Positions 13,522 to 25,274 of a DNA stretch of 64,000 bases are shown here, in pieces. Under the pieces are notes generated by a model that saw only the letters and a program-made list of their open reading frames with translations, was not told the origin of the DNA and did not search any database. A program made the position numbers and the translations under genes. The stretch's first letter is position 1. Each line of letters starts with the position of its first letter. This DNA comes from Pezicula radicicola (Eukaryota; Ascomycota; Leotiomycetes; Helotiales; Dermateaceae), in NCBI GenBank assembly GCA_003008705.1, contig PDUO01000029.1, positions 259,321-323,320 on the forward strand. Reading direction: 5' to 3'.

Positions 13522-16500
13522 CCCGACTGATATTTGCGACACACGAAGAGCCAAAAGCAACTTCATTCCAGCCACAAAATGGTACGAATCGTACGATATG
13601 GTCGGATGTTAATTGCCCGATTGTTCATCGATTAACCACTGATGTTCAAATAAACCTTTCCGACACTACATCTACGACCACCTCTATCTGCATCGATCTG
13701 GAGATGTCCCGTACGTGGGGTTATAAGTTGGGGTTGCAAGATGGGGTTTTTGGGCAGCCGAGAAGCTAATAATAAGAGAGCCATCCTGCAGCCCGTTTTC
13801 AGCTGAGTGAGACCGTTCCGAAGCCATGGATAGCAAAGGCTCGCAAGCCTCGACAACAGTACCTACAGAAAGAACAAAAACAAAAACAAAGCAAGAAAGA
13901 GAAATTTACCATGTGTTCACCACAATTCGAAGAACGTTGGATTCGTTTCTTTTTCTCTTTGCCTGAACGAACGTCTCTCATGAGCCACAGTACGGCGCGG
14001 CACCGCCCGCTTCTGCTTTCGCTATACTCAACATCTCCCATGGCTGACTAAGCCTTGGACTTTCTCCATGACCAATGTCGTATAATAGACTCAGTCAGCA
14101 TTCGTCGTTACATGCATGACTCGGAGTCACTGGACCAGGTAAATTAAATCGAGTCAACTCCTATAGCCAAGCAGTATATCTCCGGTATTCTCTCCAGGTC
14201 GAATCCTCCCTGGTACGACGGATGTTCGTATGCCGTGGCCCAGCATTCAACGTAACTTTCACCGCCAATCTGGCTCACGGGTGTAATTCGCGCACAACCT
14301 TACGATCTCCGCTCTCTTCATAACTACCCATTTGAGAAAGGCATCTTGAACTATTGATGCTTAGCATCAATAACGGGGCCAAGCGAGCCCCCAATTCAGT
14401 CGACATCCGAGAGACATATATAACCTGACCTATATCATGCTCGCTGATATTGATCTCTGCGGGCCTTGCCGCTAAGTGTCAATCTCGACTAATTTTTCCC
14501 CGGTTCTTCAAGATATCGACAAAGCTTACGGAAATAACTTTAAAGTGCCACTTCAAGGGTTCTGTGTGAGAAAAGATCGTAAAAGACCTCAATGACAGCA
14601 ATCGCTCCACTACTCAAGACTTCCAAAATAGCAAAACAAGGCTGTGCAGCCGCAAACCGAGGCTAAGAAACCAACCTCTACCTTCTTTTACCCCGAGTCC
14701 CTGACTCACTTCCCTGCTTTGCCCCGCCAAACAAACCCTGCCTTGTGCGATGTTCAAGATCCTAGTGCTACTAAATCTTAACAGGGAATCACGAGGTATA
14801 AAATAGATGATTTCCAATGTTTTACCAATCCTCTCTCTCCACATCCAGAAACCAATCCAATAATGATGATAGCTAAGTAAACCAGGCAAGGGTTACAATA
14901 TAATAATATGTCAACAGTCACCCGCCACATCCCTCGGATGTCGAAGCGACGCTTGCAAGTACTGTTCTTGATATGCCCTGATCGATGACATGGGATGCGA
15001 GATAGATTAATTTCCGAAAGCCTCCTTGCGGTGCAGAGCTCCATCGGGCCGGCAACTTCTACCGTGACATCCTTGGAAGTTGTTGCAGAGACCCCATGTC
15101 TCAACGGTCAAAACTGGAAACTTTCGGCCAGCTCGGAAAGGGCATCAACCTCTTTAATATTTGGAGATCTTATAACACTCCTGTAGCGAGGTCTGGCTCA
15201 TCTCGAAATTGAAAAACTTCGGTACCACTTTTATATCCCTACAAAAAGGTAATATCTTATATCATCAATTTATGCACATTCTTCTTCAGTGCGAATGTCG
15301 GCGATTATAAGTCCGCGCTTCCTTCTCTACAGATCTGCCCTAGATTTTCCTATATGTTACTTTATAGTAGGTCCACTGCGAAGCACCTTCCTTAAACTAT
15401 TTGACATAATGACCTGCTTAGGAACACTAGCAGGATGAAGTAACTATCATGGAGTATATATGAACACGACATATAGACAGGGAACGCGAGACTTTCAATA
15501 GTCTGGAACAACCTTGCGCTGTCTTTCTTTGGAGGGGCTACCAACAAGGAAGAGCGAATTTGAGAAGATGGCTTGGAACTGGTGGGGGGACGTGGGGCGA
15601 CTGCCGGGTATTTCTTGCTTGTGCCCTTGATGCTGAAGCTCAATCCAACCTCGAATGGGTACTCCATACTTTATTTGATATTGGAACTTTCATGGAAGGA
15701 TCAAGGAAGATTATGGTAATCACGGGCCTCAACGGGAATTTATCACGGGAGAAGACCGTCGCTAGGGGTAGGGCTTAGGGGATGAGGATCGAGCGAGGAT
15801 CATGTGGAAAGAACGACATCGTACCGACGACGTACCAAGATGAAGCATCAATGGGCAGCCCACAGTGCCTTGATCTCAACCAAATCACGATGGAGACAAA
15901 TTGGACACAGGTGGACAACGAGTCAACTGCCCAACCCGCCCGTTGAAGAATGCTACGTCGTAATCGGTGAGTCCTGGCTGCCGCCTGCCGGAGCGCAATA
16001 ATGCTGCAGCGCCAGCACGCATTTGATAAGTGAAGCTTACGGTGGCACGCATCATCTGCTCCGAGGTAGCATCGCTTCTTGCAAAAGATTCAGCGAGTAT
16101 GGAGACGAGTTTGAAACGAGCCAAAAATGGAAGCGACAGGTGGTAATCCTTGATTTTCAAACAATATGTGTCCCCAAAGAGGAATCTCAACCCCATTCAA
16201 GAAGAGTGAAATCTGTGTCAGTCCTTTTTAAGCAGTCTAAGGATCTGTTTCTGGACAAGGGGCCATCAGGAATGTTGTGTAATGCAGCGGTGTGACTATC
16301 ACTTCTCTGTTGAGGCCAAGGTCAAACTTTCGTACCAAATTTATGAGACCACAGACATGGGATGCACAGGCGTGTGCTAGCATTCATGGTATGAGAGCCG
16401 ACTGGTTGGAGGGCCCCCTCATAATCCTCAAAACCAAGTCTTCGAGTTTCCTTCAATGCTCGACGCGTCAGAAGAGAAAACTGTCCGCGGTTACAGTCAA

Positions 16501-17210
16501 CAGATGAAGCTATCTCAACCCTGCGGCCAACGTATCGTTTTCTTCCACCTTGGTGCCCAACAACTGCTGCAGCAATAAAACTGTGAAGGTCACGCCCTAT
16601 TGTTCAGGGGTCAAAGAGGATCTTGGAAGCAAGCTACCCACTCAATTGAGAGACTAGGTCAAAGTTGCAGCATGAATATTTGGAAATGAATTTCAAGATT
16701 TGAAGGTCCGACATTCCAAATCAATTTACTTCTCTCCAGAGATGAAAACTGTATGTAGCTACTGACTACCACAGGTACCCAGATATCTCCATCGTATGTT
16801 GCAACAACACCCATCTAACCAATTGGCATCATCGTCATTTCTCTTCCCGCAACTAGAAGAGCGAAACGGTTGAATACGACCCTTCCCACACTCCCACATT
16901 CCCACACCCGCGATCAACCGCTGCCAATGACTATAGTAAACTGTGATTATACAGGTTCCATAGCACTCTATAGGGTACCTCCATACCTCCTGTAAATGAT
17001 GCTCTTTATTCCCTGGTCAAGAAATAATCTCCACGATTAGTTGCTGAACGGCACCGATATGCGCTACGCTTTGTACCAAGATGGGTGGCTGCCGGGTAAA
17101 AAACTTAGGCTATTACATTGACTTTCGTGCTAGGCCCTGCTGCCCGTTTGCAAGACCAATAAATAGAGTTTTATAGATATTGGTGTAAATTATAGGCGGG
17201 AGGCCATGTT

Positions 17211-17243
17211 ATACTATAGCTATTATTATAGCTATCATAGTAT
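17211..17243. repeat. AT-rich palindrome
   Basis: An imperfect palindrome built on ACTATAGCTATTATTATAGC. It is followed by TAGCCTATATTACC, a string that recurs (as its near-complement) in the miniature element at about 22340-22400, so the two may belong to one repeat family. Confidence 0.4.
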
Positions 17244-20200
17244 AGCCTATATTACCGTATTTGGGAGAAAACGAGATTTAGATTGGATAGGAGTTGAAAG
17301 CCAGATTTATGGGCACCATCTACTTCCGCACAATATGAGTGGAAAGATGGAGAAAGATGACAGCTAGGATTTTTATGACGTGATGAGTGCTGAAGCTGAT
17401 TTTGGAGAGAGGTCTAGAACAGGGAGGTATGTAGGCACAATGAGTTGTGTTTGAGATTTAGCAGTATGTGAGCAGATTTGGACTTCTAGACCAAGACTTT
17501 GAGTTGTGGGGGAAGTTCCAGGTTTCAGCCAATGCAGGTTGTGAAGAAATTCAGAACCTTAGTTCTCCTGAGCTTAGGGCAGTGCTTGTTGGTTAAGTGT
17601 GGTGAAGTCGAGACTTAATCTGGTAAATTTATGCCTCTAGATAGGGGGTTCAAGTGTTTAATAAAAGAGTAAAGAGTACATTAACTAGATGTGCGTCTTT
17701 GTCCTTTAGAATACCTAGGGCGTGAGCTTAAACGCTGGTTTCTAATCACTAGGTTGGTATAAGGAAGTGATGATTTAGATAGAGCTTTGCGGGCGAAGAT
17801 AATTGCGCCCCCAATCTGAGAATGAAGTCACTTCCCAACCATCTACCAAATGTATACGTAAGGAGAATTGAAACGATGAGTTTCATATTCTCCTCCAACT
17901 TTGGTACGCATATGTTTCTATAGAGTACTTGAAACTATGTCGACGTGCACAGGTACTCTGTTGGCGCGATCATGTTTCTCGAGGTGTGGGAGTTTCCTCA
18001 GCCTTCGCCCCTCTACACTAAACCCAAGACTATGGTACAACCCAAGATGTGTGGTTTCAACTTGAGTCTAAGCCTCCAAGGTTTCCTCGCAACCTCAAGG
18101 ATTGTGTCTGCTTTTGATCTGTCAGCGCGCATTTCAACGAACTGGTAACTTTCCTAAGGTGGAAAGCGAGTAAGACTTGATTCGCAGGCAGACAACAACA
18201 TCATCATCTCCCGCATCTTCATCTATCACAACATCTAACCTCCTGACTTGTTTTCTTTAAACAGTCCAGTAAAGTTGCGCCCCAGAGACTAACGTCGAAA
18301 AAAGATCCATAGCTACTACATACTGAGAAAGAAGACGAGCCTCTACGAGTTACGAAAGTCAACTTCGAAGCAACGGGGCTAGAACGCGAAAGCAAACACG
18401 GTACAAAGCGGATCTCTTGGAAACAACCATAAGAGATAGGAGTACCTGCTTTCTGCAAAGAACATAGAGATTAGGTAAAGCAATGGCTTTCCATATACTC
18501 CACAAACTTGCAGTGTGTTAGAAGGAACTGGATAGTCCTCGAGACTGCGCGGCAACCCTCTCGCCCTGAACACCACTATTCTGTGCCGTTACAAGCTTAG
18601 GCAAGTGCTTCCCTTTCGCAATTTCTGAGTAACTGATAAGTCCAAAGATGAACCTATTGCTTCTATCACTCAACAGAGGCTTTCGCGACGGTAAGGGACC
18701 TGACCTGACGATCTGGAATCTAGACAACTGCTAATAGACTGCAGGTGCAACCACTCAGCTAGAACCTCATCTAAACTTCAGACATGTCCCAAGACAGCAC
18801 TCCTCCTGCGACGTTCTATTCCTCGAAGACGAGCATCCAAGAGGGTTCTAAGGTTGCTCCGCCCTCTTTTCCTCTCTTCCCTTTACTCCCTCCGTCGAGT
18901 CCGTCGACCGAAACCCATAACGATGACAACACCAACACCAACGCCAACGACTGCAAGGAGCCCTCAAAGCTAAAGGACCAACATCTTCCGAGCTTAGAAA
19001 TCGAAAAATGTCGCATTAAACCATCGAATAACCATCCACCTCCGCCCCAAAGCTGCATGAAAATGGCAAATGCAACACCAAGTCGACAGATGATCCTTCC
19101 GAACTCATGACTCTCCTCTCCGTTCTCCGTTCTCCGTCCTCTAAGCCTCACCATGGACAAAGCCGTGGAAGCATATCGTATGATACTGCATAACAAATTC
19201 TGCTACAGTAGCAGAATAAGAAACTGGGGGGTTGGCTTTGCAGCTCTCCCATGACTCCCGTAAGTCCCGTCTTCTTACTTTTCAGTCAAAAATAATGCAT
19301 AGAGAGAGCGTCTCGGAATCTCTTGCTTCCTTGGAAAAGGGCGATCGATTGGAGGAGGGAGTCGAGTCGACAATGGTTACAAACTTGCCATGCGCAACGA
19401 AAAATATAGCCTTAATGAACCAACTTCCTACAATTTGCAAACCCGAAAACAAAAAAGAAGGGTGCTATGGCTGTAACTATATACATATTTATACTTGAGA
19501 GAGGGAAAGGAAGGAGTGTAGGAATGGGGAAGAGCAAAAAGATCTGAGCATCTGAGAACAAATACATGCTCAAACCTCCCGAATCGAGGGCGTGCATACC
19601 CAGATGTGGAAGTCTGCACCTTTTGAATGGTTACAGTACTGTTTCTAAATCTAAATTTATGGATATATCTTTATGCGTTTTGAGCAGATTAGTGTTTACT
19701 TATTGAGTGACCAATTGAAGTTGGGGAAACGTTTTTGTTTGTGGTTTTTGGATGGAAACGAAACGATGTCATGGCGATTAGAACAGTGTTTGATGAAATT
19801 TTTGTTTCTTCTTTTGTTTGGTGAAACAAACTTTTGTGATTGGTGAGGTTGGGTTTTTAGGAGGTTCTTTTGGGTTGGAGGTTTGTTGGGTTTTCTTTCT
19901 TTTATACCCCGCTTCAAAGAAGTGTCATAGAGTGCGTTGGCTAGTTTAGCTGAGTTAGTGACTTACTTAGTATGGATGTGGATCGGACACATCAACCACT
20001 TAGCGCACGCACAATAGATAATATGTTGGAAATCTATCCAAAGAGCTCGGGTATAGAATAAAATGTCAAGGCAAGACTTTCCTGTTGAGTTGAAGACTTG
20101 AAAAAGCAAAATTTCAGAGAATCCAGTAATATTACCACCTTTACTCTACATGAAAGATAATCCTCCTGTATTGTATTCCGTGAAAAGAGACCAAGATACT

Positions 20201-20355
20201 ACTCTAACTCTACGCTATCCCATAAACTCTCAAGATGAAAAGATGTTCCAGTTGTCCGGTAGGTACAGCAGCATCTTAAGCGAGGTAATCAATCAACCAA
20301 TTGTCCATCCTTCTTCAACCATGACAGAGTAGTACAGATAGATAGGTGGGAGAAT

Positions 20356-20843
20356 TTAGTTGCAGATCTCGCCGGCAACCTCGTGGACGCCTATTTTTTT
20401 TTTAAAAAAAAGTTATTGTTAGTTTGCTATCTCTCAATTTCTTCATCTTTTAGAGGAGGGAGAAAGGAAAGAGGGAAGACTTACGGATAACGTCATCAGT
20501 GCTGCATGAATTGAGGACACATGGGGATGCATGGGCATGGATGTTACCGCGAGCTGGACCGCAGGTACCTGTTGAGTATTGTTAGCACTAATGTACCAGT
20601 TCAATTGACCTAAATTTTTGATGGGGTTGGGGGATGATGGAGTTAGTGGAAATTAGGGAGGGAAACGCATGACAGGAGGGAATGGACTTGGAGACACTTA
20701 CATGCTCTATCGCCAGCTGCACAACCGTTGGCAGCAGCAGCGTTGATCAAGCAACCAAGGGAGCAAGCTGGGAGATCAGCGATGGAGGCACCGTAGGCGA
20801 GGGATGCCATGATGGCGGCGAGGATGGTGGCTGAGAACTTCAT
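20356..20843 (-). CDS. small secreted CFEM-domain protein
   Basis: By-eye model: exons 20843-20702, 20568-20485 and 20390-20356, giving 86 residues. An N-terminal signal peptide (MKFSATILAAIMASLAYGAS) is followed by a compact CFEM domain with all eight cysteines. Spacing is C-x3-C-x9-C-x6-C-x-C-x13-C-x4-C-x15-C. An Asp sits just before the fourth Cys (GDRAC), the position that ligates haem iron in characterised CFEM proteins. No GPI signal or membrane segment follows, so the protein should be freely secreted. Family roles include haem/iron scavenging and host interaction; which applies here is unknown. Intron 2 (20484-20391) is odd in having a T run/A run directly before its AG. Start: ATG 20843 after a CT/CA-rich leader. 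Confidence 0.88.
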
Positions 20844-20972
20844 TTTGAAAGATTGGGTTGGGTTGATTGGTCTTGTGTTGGTGTTTGAGAGGAGCTGAGA
20901 AGTGAAGTTGGTTTGGTTGTGTGTTGTGTTGGAAGAGAGAGAGAAGAGAAGGGGGAGGGGGGTTCTTATACT
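20844..20972 (-). promoter_or_regulatory. CT/CA-rich leader and TATA-like box of the CFEM gene
   Basis: Read on the minus strand, the 100 bases before the start codon are almost free of G and consist of TC and CAA tracts, typical of leaders of strongly expressed genes in filamentous fungi. A TATA-like GTATAAGA lies about 125 bp upstream of the ATG (around 20964-20971). Confidence 0.45.
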
Positions 20973-22397
20973 TCTTTTTGGGGAAGAAAGGCTTGGGGTG
21001 GTGCTAGGAGAAAGTTTTAGTTGTTTGGTAGTTTGGAGCTGTTTGGGAGTTGGCGGTAGGTTTTGTGGGTGGTTAATTGTATGGTGACGATGGAATTGTG
21101 GAGGTTAGGGGAATGGTTTTGGACGATTATGGGGAAAGAGGATCGTCGTCTCTGATCTGAACACGTACTGTTTTCTTGGTGGAGTTGAAAATTTGGTTGG
21201 AATAAGTAGCGTCTTGACATCTATCAACGGTTTTGTGTTGGTTTATAGTGGTGTATGAGTCGTTAGTAGACTAAATACTCAATTCCTGCCGGGTTCCTGG
21301 TTCGGCACTTTCTTCTTTTTCTGTTGCATATCTGCCTTACTGTGGCCACTTGTTAGTTGTAATGTACTCCAAGTTTTGTGTTAATTCCTCCAACGGTTAT
21401 GTGTTAATTGGTAGTGTCAAGGACGTAACTAGCTAGTAGACTAAGTACTTAGTCCCTAACCAGTTCCTGCTTATATACTTCATTGTTCTGTTGCACATCT
21501 GTCTCAGGCTAGGATTTTATTAGTTTTGTTAGTTGCAATTCATTCAAAGACTTGCTAACTATGTTCTAGCTCTACTTTCTATCTCTACACTCAATTACAT
21601 GTACTTATACGGCAAAGTTGAGCGACGAAAACTGGCGCTTAATGGGAAGATGCCTAGCGACGTCGAGGTGTATAACAGTCTACTTTTCAAAATGCCCACT
21701 TATGCACCAATCAAACTTTTAATTCTGAATTGAGTTTACCTCACAGTGCTAAAATGCTACTGAACTCAAAACTGAACATATTTTAAGGCCACATTGCATA
21801 CTGGCGGTTTGTTTCAAGCTATTTTTTTTAAACAAGGTTTTTGCCGACCTTTGCAAAGTCTTCTCAGCTCGCTGGGACCGAACTTGTAGACGTGCAAAAG
21901 GTTGCTTCCTTAGTATCAGATAGTATATCATTTTCCAGGTGAAGTTTTTCGGAGGGACATATTTCAGTTACAGTAAGAAACTAAGTGAACTCTGTCACTT
22001 TAACTTAGAAGAGCGAGTCCGATTACCAACGTTTACACAGGGCGGTAATTTTAAATATGCTTTTTTGCTGTATAAACTGTTTTTTACTTGTCTTCTATTT
22101 TTGCCTACCTAGGTTTAACCCAGCTTTTATCTTGAAGCCGATTGACTTTAAGGGAAGTAATCCTTCCTAATTTGAGTACCCTTAGCACAGAAGAATTTGT
22201 ACCCACAACTTTTGAACTCTAGAGCACATTTAATCCCATCATAGACAAATCTATGTAGAAAATTAGGCCACCTATGGAGGATTATAACGTCCACGATGGG
22301 CTTTCGGAAACTGTTTCTGCCGGCAGAATTAGAATATAAGCTATAAACTCCCTAAAAATATAGGCTATATTACCCTAAAAAATACGCTATACTATAG

Positions 22398-22690
22398 AGG
22401 ATTATAACATCTATAATAGGTAAAACTAATTAGACCTTAATTAGTTAACCTTCTAGGTTTTTCTACTAATAGAATAATTAAAGTACTATAACTTGTATTT
22501 TTTAGGGTGCTATAGCTTGTATTTTTTTTAGGGTACAATAGCCTGTATTTTTCGGGGTACTATAACCTATATTTTTAGGGCACTACAGCCTGTATTTTAG
22601 GAAGACGCTAACTTCTTGTGGCTACCGCCTATAAAGCGGTGACCCTTTTAAAGTCTAATTAGTTTCGCCCCTCGTGGACGTTATAATCCT
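22398..22690. mobile_element. miniature inverted-repeat element with internal tandem repeats
   Basis: The two ends are 38-bp inverted repeats (22398-22435 and 22653-22690), each reading AGGATTATAACRTCYAYRA at its outer end. The left end differs from the right mainly by G-to-A and C-to-T changes, a RIP-like pattern. Inside, about 22484-22602, are five tandem 22-26 bp units built on ACTATARCYTGTATTTTTTA. A further partial copy lies just to the left, with an end-like sequence at 22278-22301 and two tandem units in opposite orientation at 22339-22396. The element ends about 115 bp before the start of the F-box-like gene. Confidence 0.6.
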
Positions 22691-22804
22691 TCATAGCCAC
22701 CATTTCCTCTTTTCTTTCTTTCCTGGCACATCTCTCCAAGAAACTTCTTCGTATTCGCTCTCAGTGAGCACTTATCTCTCAACCTATACGATACACCACC
22801 CAAG

Positions 22805-23695
22805 ATGAGTCTCTCAACAACCTCAAGAAGTTCTTCGACTCCCTCAACATCACCAAAATGCAAGATCCTAGATCTCCCTACCGAAATCAACCATATGATC
22901 TACGAAAATCTAGTAATCCGCAACAGCACAATCCGACTACGTTCACCCCATCGAGACTTTCCACCCATAAACAATAATCACAACAAAAACGTAAAGCATC
23001 TCTTCCCAATCCCAACAGTTAAGAATACCAATGATTTCGGCGCCCTAGCACGCACCTGCAAAGCCTCTCGCCACTCCATTAGACATTGGTTATCTCAAAA
23101 ACGCAACCTAAAACTTACACGCGGATTAGAAGTAGGAGTAATCGAACCAGCCACAACAAAATTCATGTATACATATGAATGTAAAACAGGACCTCGACAT
23201 GAAGGATTTCTCCAAATAGTATCCTTACCTTCATTCACCACAATCCGATATTTTGCGTTAGACATTTACTTCGAGACGATTACGCTTCAAACGATAGATT
23301 CAATGATTTCCGGATTCAAAAATTTAAGGAGATTAGAGACACTGGAGATTAATTTCACACATGATAATTCTTATAGAGAGATTTTATTTCAAGGTCTCTT
23401 TCCTGGAATTTATAAGGCTTTTTTGGAGCCTTATTTGACGGTTGATGAGATCGAAGAAGAGAAACGAATACTGTTGCTGCAGCGGCAGCAGAGTAACTCC
23501 AGGAAGAGGATTTTCCTTACGGGGAATTCTGTTGTTGAGGTAGGGAGGAAAATGATTGAGATTCCTGAAATTATTTTGACTGAAGGAGATAGGGGGGGTG
23601 ATATCTTTCCAGTATGGTGGGTGGCTATGTATCGTGGGATCCGCTATCACTTTGTTATAGATCAAAAAAAGAGAAAGGGGGAAAGAGAAAGGTGA
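22805..23695 (+). CDS. F-box-like / 2EXR-type hypothetical protein
   Basis: An intronless 296-residue protein. After a Ser/Thr-rich leader comes KILDLPTEINHMIYENLV (residues ~19-36), the sequence that opens F-box and 2EXR-type domains in many expanded fungal families. A block follows with LARTCKASRHS, also typical of these proteins. F-box proteins usually recruit substrates to SCF ubiquitin ligases, but most fungal members are uncharacterised and no substrate-binding repeat is visible here. The C-terminus ends in a run of Lys/Arg/Glu. Start ATG 22805 is preceded by CAAG. A miniature transposon lies immediately upstream and may supply promoter sequence. Confidence 0.65.
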   Translation: MSLSTTSRSSSTPSTSPKCKILDLPTEINHMIYENLVIRNSTIRLRSPHRDFPPINNNHNKNVKHLFPIPTVKNTNDFGALARTCKASRHSIRHWLSQKRNLKLTRGLEVGVIEPATTKFMYTYECKTGPRHEGFLQIVSLPSFTTIRYFALDIYFETITLQTIDSMISGFKNLRRLETLEINFTHDNSYREILFQGLFPGIYKAFLEPYLTVDEIEEEKRILLLQRQQSNSRKRIFLTGNSVVEVGRKMIEIPEIILTEGDRGGDIFPVWWVAMYRGIRYHFVIDQKKRKGERER

Positions 23696-24171
23696 TATTA
23701 AATGTTGAATGGTGGTTGAAGGAAGCTGAACTTGAATCAGAGAGGAGAAAATAGAGATAATTTGTTGAATTGTGGGGATAGTTATATAACAGTCCTCTAT
23801 AAGTAGACCTATTTCAGAGCTTCCTTTACTCCTTACAGAACACAGAATACAACACCTTTGCCTACTCATATATTACTACCCAAATAACCATCTCACTTAA
23901 TATAATTCACGTTACAGCAGAAGGACATATCTTAGCTAGTAACTCTATTGAAATCTTACCTATAGACCTCTATTATAAAAAGATTACCGTTTATAAAGAG
24001 ACAAAGTAAATTTAGCCACACAACTATTCTAGAATATACTTCACTGTTTAACAATGATGCTATATTCTATAAAGAATTAATAAATCGGAAAATAGATCTA
24101 TTTACAAGGATTTTTTTCAATAATTCACAGTTAATGCAAAACGGTTCCACACAAGTCTCTCACATCTCAAT

Positions 24172-24229
24172 TTATATTGAACTTCGATTTTGTGGAAATT
24201 GTATATGCATATAATGAGTGAATTGTGAG
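24172..24229 (-). repeat. dispersed repeat, copy B
   Basis: Reverse complement of the sequence at 1-56, with only a few mismatches over the best ~55 bp and weaker similarity beyond it. Non-coding. Confidence 0.7.
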
Positions 24230-24536
24230 TTCTTGCCCTCTAAATACAAGGTCAAGTAGTAGGCTATATATATTGAATGAGAGGCATCGAATTCATCCCG
24301 AATACCATACAACATGGGTGATTTGTAATGTATGACGCTTGCGTGGCCTTGGTTACAGAACAGGGCGAATTGATCCAGATCTTACAAATCAGAGAGGATC
24401 GAATATAAAGCTAATATGAGGACATACCCCATGCGATAGCACGTGATTTATGGGCAACAATTTACTACACTAGTATCTACTATAGATAAATAATTTAAGA
24501 GAGGATTTTTATACATCCTATAGTCGTTACTTCGAC

Positions 24537-24955
24537 CTAGAGATTATCTCGTGAGATTAAGTATACCCTATAATAAATAGACCTCTTCGACTATACGTGT
24601 CCTAAAATTACGTAATACACCTTTGCGTTAAAGAAACAATACATAATCATTTACAACTACCTTTCTAACTATGCCCTAAATTCTAAGCTGTAGCAATACT
24701 TTGATAAGTTTCATGCCTATAGTCTGTAACTCAACACCATTATTGCTCGCTTACGTTAATGCTTGTTGAGAGTCGCTATAGCTAGGTAGGTATTAAAGGA
24801 GAAAGCAAACATAAGCGAGTATTAGGACCTAATTAGCAATAGAACATATCTGCTTAAACTATAGCTACAATATTAGTATACGCCACATAGTCGAATAAAT
24901 TACTCAACAGCAAGGGCCACCAAATCCAAATAAACTATCTAAATACCAACCACTT
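24537..24955 (+). pseudogene. RIP-broken reading frame, probable transposon relic
   Basis: A single frame (phase of position 24691) runs more than 130 codons and is broken only by TAG or TAA, for example at 24691, 24727, 24757, 24787, 24823, 24862 and 24874, with no TGA. Every one could come from CAG or CAA by C-to-T change. The intervening peptide segments are helical and charged, as in retroelement Gag proteins, but the family cannot be named from sequence alone. Confidence 0.4.
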
Positions 24956-25274
24956 TCATCCAAAAAGGGGCATACAAAATTTGAGTAACTAAAATTGATC
25001 CGAGGAATTGACTTGAGCTGGGCAACTCATTTCACTCTCAATTGATTTGGATAACTCTTTATTATTCTGTATTCTAATCTCGAGGTCATGTTTACCCTCG
25101 CTAACCTCCTGTGCTCTTGCACTCCACCAACTCCTGCAAAATTGTAAATAAATGAAGTACGAAAACTCCACATCTCTAGGGGCGCAACTGAGCTGAAGCC
25201 ATAAAGAAAAAAAAAAAAAACAAAGAACATCCCACCAAAAATGCCTCCGGACGCACAACGCCAAACTATTTCTA

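Larger units (their letters stand above)
8619..20355. other. 11.7-kb stretch without a recognisable gene
   Basis: No open frame here exceeds about 126 codons, and none shows a known domain. Some stretches look protein-like on the minus strand (for example 14778-15104 and 15885-16196) but carry stops and could not be joined. A Pro/Ser-rich 108-codon frame at 18784-19110 is overlapped by a 126-codon frame on the other strand, so neither is called. The part at about 9000-11500 is less AT-rich than the rest and contains G runs (around 9700, 10220 and 10430-10460). The first kilobases are the upstream region of the divergently read velvet gene. Confidence 0.5.
20844..22804. other. intergenic region between CFEM and F-box-like genes
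   Basis: The first 130 bp hold the CFEM promoter. From about 21240 to 22270 no gene is visible. The stretch 22278-22690 is occupied by miniature-element sequence, described separately. Confidence 0.5.
23696..25274. other. AT-rich intergenic region with repeat relics
   Basis: Contains the second copy of the dispersed repeat seen at the window start (24172-24229) and a RIP-broken frame (about 24537-24955). A poly-A run (about 25205-25220) lies near the 3' end of the carbonic anhydrase gene. No intact gene is seen. Confidence 0.55.

Noticed and set aside
18784..19196. Overlapping 108- and 126-codon frames on opposite strands
   Set aside because: Low-complexity Pro/Ser sequence on one strand explains the other; no family signature.
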